Shown here: in pieces, positions 61,276 to 64,000 of the stretch
How positions within the stretch are numbered: the stretch's first letter is position 1
How the letters are laid out: each line of letters opens with the position of its first letter
DNA from: JAXMAZ01 sp046350115
Lineage (GTDB): Bacteria > Planctomycetota > Planctomycetia > Gemmatales > Gemmataceae
Direction of reading: 5' to 3'
NCBI GenBank assembly: GCA_046350115.1
Contig: JAXMAZ010000034.1
Coordinates: 13,840-77,839, forward strand
Length of the DNA stretch: 64,000 bases
The notes under the pieces: model-generated
The model's database searches: none
What the model was told of the DNA's origin: nothing
What the model saw: the letters and a program-made list of their open reading frames with translations, nothing else
Program-made: the position numbers and the translations under genes

Positions 61276-62878
61276 ATGTGCCGCCTCCCCCTGGCCGTGT
61301 TGCTCGCCGTCGCCGGGTCTGCCGCCGCCGCGGACCCGCCCCGCCCGCCGGCCCCGGTGCGGGTGATGAGCTACAACATCCGCTACGCCACCGCCCCGGA
61401 CGGGGAGAACGCCTGGGAGCGGCGGAAAGAGTTCCTCACGGAAACGATTGCCGCGTTCGACCCGGACCTGCTCGGCACCCAGGAGACGCTGGCCGGCCAG
61501 CGGGACTTCCTGGCGGCCAAGCTGCCCGGCCACACCCCCTTCGCCGCCGGCCGGGACGACGGCAAGGACGCCGGGGAGACGGCCGCCCTGTTCTACCGCA
61601 CGGACCGGTTCGAGAAGCTCGCCGGCGGGCACTTCTGGCTGAGCGAGGCGCCCGACGCCGTGGGCCGCAAGGGATGGGATGCCGCGTTCCCCCGCGTGGC
61701 GACGTGGGTCAAGTTGAGGGACCGGACCGCCCCGGACGGCAAGCCGGTGCTGTTCCTCAACACCCACTTCGACCACCGCGGGGAGAAGGCCCGGGCCGAG
61801 GCCGGCCGGCTGCTCCGCCGTATGCTCGGGGAACTCGGCGGCGGGTGCCGGGTGGTCGTCACCGGCGACTTCAACGCGGACGAGGGGAGCGAGCCGTACC
61901 AGACCCTGTTCGGGGCGGCCGACGGCAAACCGGCCTGCCATGGCGGACACGTTCCGCGCGACGCACCCGGCCCGCGGGAAGGACGAGGGCACGTTCAGCG
62001 GCTTCCAGGCGGTCGCGACCGCCGGCCCGCGGATCGACTGGATCGGCTGCTCGCCGGACTGGGACGTGCGGCTGGCCGGGATCGACCGCACCGCCCGGGG
62101 CGGCCGCACCCCGTCCGACCACTTCCCCGTCACCGCCGTCCTCCGGGCCGGCACCCCGGGGCAGCCGCCGACCGTCCGGGTGCTGTGTTACAACATCCAC
62201 CACGGCGAGGGGACCGACGGGAAAGTAGACCTGCCGCGACTGGCCCGGGTGATCCGGGCCGCCGACCCGGACGTGGTCGCCCTCCAGGAGGTGGACAACA
62301 AGACGCGGCGGACCGGCGGGGTGGACCAGACGGCCGAGCTGGCCCGGCTGACCGGCCTGCACGGGGCGTTCGGCAAGGCGATCGACTACGGCGGCGGGGA
62401 GTACGGCCAGGCGGTGCTCGCCCGGGTGCCGATCGGGCCGGGCGCCGTCCACACCCTGCCCGGGGAGCCGGACCGGGAACAGCGGATCGCGTTCGCCGTG
62501 CCGCTTACCCTGGCCGGCCGCGACCTCACCTTCGCCACCACCCACCTGCACCACCAGAACGACGGGTTCCGCCAGCGGCAGGCGGCCCGGCTGACCGAGG
62601 TGTTCGCCGACTCGGCCCGCCCGGTGATCCTGGCCGGGGACTTGAACGCCAACCCGGACAGCAAGCCGCTCGCCATCCTGAGGGAGAAGTGGGCCGTCGC
62701 CGGGGGGACCCTGCTCACCTTCCCGGCCGGGAAGCCGGCGAAGCAGATCGACTACGTCCTGTACCGCCCCCGGCAATCGTTCCGGGTGAAGGAGACGGCC
62801 GTCCTCGCCGAGCCGGTGGCGTCCGACCACCGACCGGTCCTGGCCGTGCTGGAGTTCGCGGACGCCAACCGGCCGTAG
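61276..62878 (+). CDS. Secreted protein with two endonuclease/exonuclease/phosphatase domains (frame broken near 61940)
   Basis: ATG 61276 gives a signal peptide (CRLPLAVLLAVAGSAAAA). The first EEP domain has VRVMSYNIRYA, GTQETL, NTHFDHRG and VTGDFNADEGS. Near 61940 the frame changes by one base, and the remaining part supplies the end of domain one (RIDWIGCSPDW, PSDHFPVTA) and a full second EEP domain (VRVLCYNIHHGEGTD, LQEVDN, TTHLHHQND, GDLNANPDS, SDHRPVLAV). All catalytic Glu, Asp, Asn and His positions appear present in both. Substrates could be phosphodiesters or inositol/sphingolipid phosphates. A GTG at 61267 is an alternative start. About 534 residues result when one base is restored. 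Confidence 0.82.
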
Positions 62879-62911
62879 GCGACCGGGCGAGTAGCCCATT
62901 GCGGGCCTTAT

Positions 62912-63019
62912 GTAGGGTGCGTTGAGGAGGCTCGGCGACGAAACGCACCGGCCCGGCAACGACCGCACCCGAGGGATGAAGTCGAACGGTGCGTTGCGCA
63001 AAGCCTCCACGCACCCTAC
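62912..63019. repeat. Intergenic palindrome, GTAGGGTGCG family (first of a tandem pair)
   Basis: GTAGGGTGCGTTGAGGAGG on the left and CCTCCACGCACCCTAC on the right bracket 108 bases. The spacer (CCCGGCAACGACCGCACCCG) recurs in the neighbouring copy at 63034 and, more weakly, inverted near 911-982. Confidence 0.88.
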
Positions 63020-63033
63020 GGAATCCGGTCCGG

Positions 63034-63144
63034 TGTAGGGTGCGTGGAGCGAGGCTCTGGGAGTGGAACGCACCGGCCCGGCAACGACCGCACCCGAGGG
63101 ATGAAGTCCCGTGGTGCGTTCCGCAAAGCCTCCACGCACCCTAC
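63034..63144. repeat. Intergenic palindrome, GTAGGGTGCG family (second of a tandem pair)
   Basis: It has the same structure as the copy at 62912, separated by 14 bases, in direct orientation. The spacers are almost identical over more than 30 bases, while the arms differ at several paired positions. This suggests duplication followed by compensatory change, or independent insertion at one site. Confidence 0.88.
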
Positions 63145-63166
63145 AAGATTGGAGCTCGACGCCGGG

Positions 63167-64000
63167 CTACGCCAGTTGGAGGGTGCCCCGCGTCACCCCG
63201 AGCTGGTTGAGTGCCTTCAGCTGCTTCCACGTCGCCCGGCCGTCGTCCCGGCCGGCGACCACCCGGGCGTACCGGTCGAGTAGCGGGCCGACATGGGCCG
63301 GCCCCTCCCGCAGCAGGTCCACCCGGAACCGCCGCACCCCCAGCTCCCGCATCCGCCCCACGTACTCGGCCGCCGACTGTGGCACGCTGTTGAACACCGT
63401 GTTCCGGCAGCCGGTGTCCGGCAGCACCGGGAAGGCGGCCCCCACCCGGTCCCGTAGCTCGACCTGATGCGTCTCGCACGGCCGGCCGCAGTCCCGATGA
63501 TCCTTGCCGGTGCTCAGGAACGCGGCGAACACGCAGTGCTCCATGTGAAACATCGGCATGTGCTGGTGCACCACCGGCTCGAACCGCAGCGGGTCGGCGT
63601 GCGCCATCAGCGACTGGAACTGGTCCCAGTTCAGGTCGTAGCTGGGGACGAGTCGCTCCAGGCCGTGCGATATAAGCAGGTCAGTGGTCAGGTCGTTGGC
63701 CACGTTCAGGCTGAAGTCGCCGACCAGCGTGGCGGCAGGCAGGTGTTCCCGGAAGTAGCTGATCGAAGCGAGGTTGCGGACGAGGACGATGTCCGGGGCG
63801 GCCCGCACGACCGGCGACTGGAACCCGTCTTCGCCCGGCTTCCAGATCCGCAACGGGGCGAGGCCGACGGGGACGCCGGCCGCTTTGGCGCGAGGGACTG
63901 CATCGGCGTACCGCCGCACGTCCTCGAAGTCACAGTACCCCGCGGCCGGCCGGGGCAGACCGTCTGGCGGCTGCCAGGTGAGCACCGCGTCGAGTTGGGC
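63167..64000 (-). CDS. Peptidase U32 family protein (partial, N-terminus off the right edge)
   Basis: The frame is open from the window edge (64000) to a TAG at 63167, giving 277 codons. It contains VGDFSLNVANDLTTDLL and LVPSYDLNWDQ, then HMPMFHMEHCVFAAFLSTG and DCGRPC. The E-H-C-x-F-x-A-x-F followed by CG-x-PC pattern is the U32 signature, shared by collagenase-like peptidases and the tRNA/rRNA hydroxylation factors TrhP/RlhA. The FRVDLLREGP segment near the end is typical of the barrel. Which subgroup applies cannot be told without the N-terminus. Confidence 0.88.
   Translation of the reverse strand, partial: AQLDAVLTWQPPDGLPRPAAGYCDFEDVRRYADAVPRAKAAGVPVGLAPLRIWKPGEDGFQSPVVRAAPDIVLVRNLASISYFREHLPAATLVGDFSLNVANDLTTDLLISHGLERLVPSYDLNWDQFQSLMAHADPLRFEPVVHQHMPMFHMEHCVFAAFLSTGKDHRDCGRPCETHQVELRDRVGAAFPVLPDTGCRNTVFNSVPQSAAEYVGRMRELGVRRFRVDLLREGPAHVGPLLDRYARVVAGRDDGRATWKQLKALNQLGVTRGTLQLA

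Noticed and set aside
62912..63144. CRISPR array in the tandem repeats
   Set aside because: There are only two units of about 110 bp, each internally palindromic, with no short repeat-spacer periodicity and no cas genes.
62715..63283. Small ORFs reading GCVEALRNAP or CVSQSLNAPY near 50.1, 56-57.5 and 63 kb
   Set aside because: They are translations of the GTAGGGTGCG palindromes in various frames and recur only where the repeat is.

Overview
This 64 kb window is very GC-rich (coding regions look about 70% GC) and comes from a planctomycete, most likely family Gemmataceae. The evidence is the secreted proteins that open with the planctomycete signal motif (LLEDRVTPS, LESRDTPS, LESRLAPS), four Ser/Thr protein kinase genes in unusual fusions, DUF4058, Lpg1974-type porin and MJ0042 zinc-ribbon families, many multihaem cytochromes, and dispersed intergenic palindromes. 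No rRNA, tRNA or CRISPR was seen.

Layout. 0-7 kb: partial FAD oxidoreductase, arginine decarboxylase, kinase-PilZ fusion, secreted metallopeptidase, 2-hydroxyacid dehydrogenase. 7-11 kb: gene remnants and an 880-bp IS5-type element that cut off the 3' end of a secreted protein of lower GC. 11-25 kb: DUF4058, kinase-receiver-HD-GYP fusion, a two-gene unit with an ADP-ribosyltransferase-like protein, THUMP methyltransferase, sigma/anti-sigma pair, acetyltransferase, phosphoesterase, BON protein, NfeD-like protein, PQQ-propeller protein, ferritin-like protein. 25-32 kb: hybrid histidine kinase, porin, pseudokinase-kinase. 32-39.5 kb: three adjacent multihaem cytochrome genes, divergent from a two-domain haem-binding protein that is truncated by an IS630 element. 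43-49 kb: FHA-nucleotide cyclase, outer-membrane barrel, kinase-macrodomain fusion. 49.4-59.2 kb: a redox locus made of a four-cluster ferredoxin, a NuoG-like iron-sulfur protein fused to cyclic-nucleotide-binding domains, and a NuoE-NuoF fusion, divergent from a pentahaem lipoprotein, a cytochrome-b-like membrane protein and a decahaem cytochrome. 59-64 kb: a small hypothetical protein, AI-2E family permease, tandem endonuclease/phosphatase protein, partial U32 peptidase.

The most interesting biology is the pair of redox loci. Together they carry 35 haem-binding motifs in five proteins, and an NADH-oxidising FeS module whose NuoG-like subunit carries cyclic-nucleotide-binding domains; a cyclase lies about 5 kb away. 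My inference is a ligand-gated NADH-to-multihaem-cytochrome electron route.

Two cautions apply. About 14 single-base frame breaks, mostly in or beside G/C runs, split otherwise well-conserved genes, and these look more like assembly indels than decay. Many intergenic gaps are filled by at least six families of palindromic repeats that generate false ORFs.
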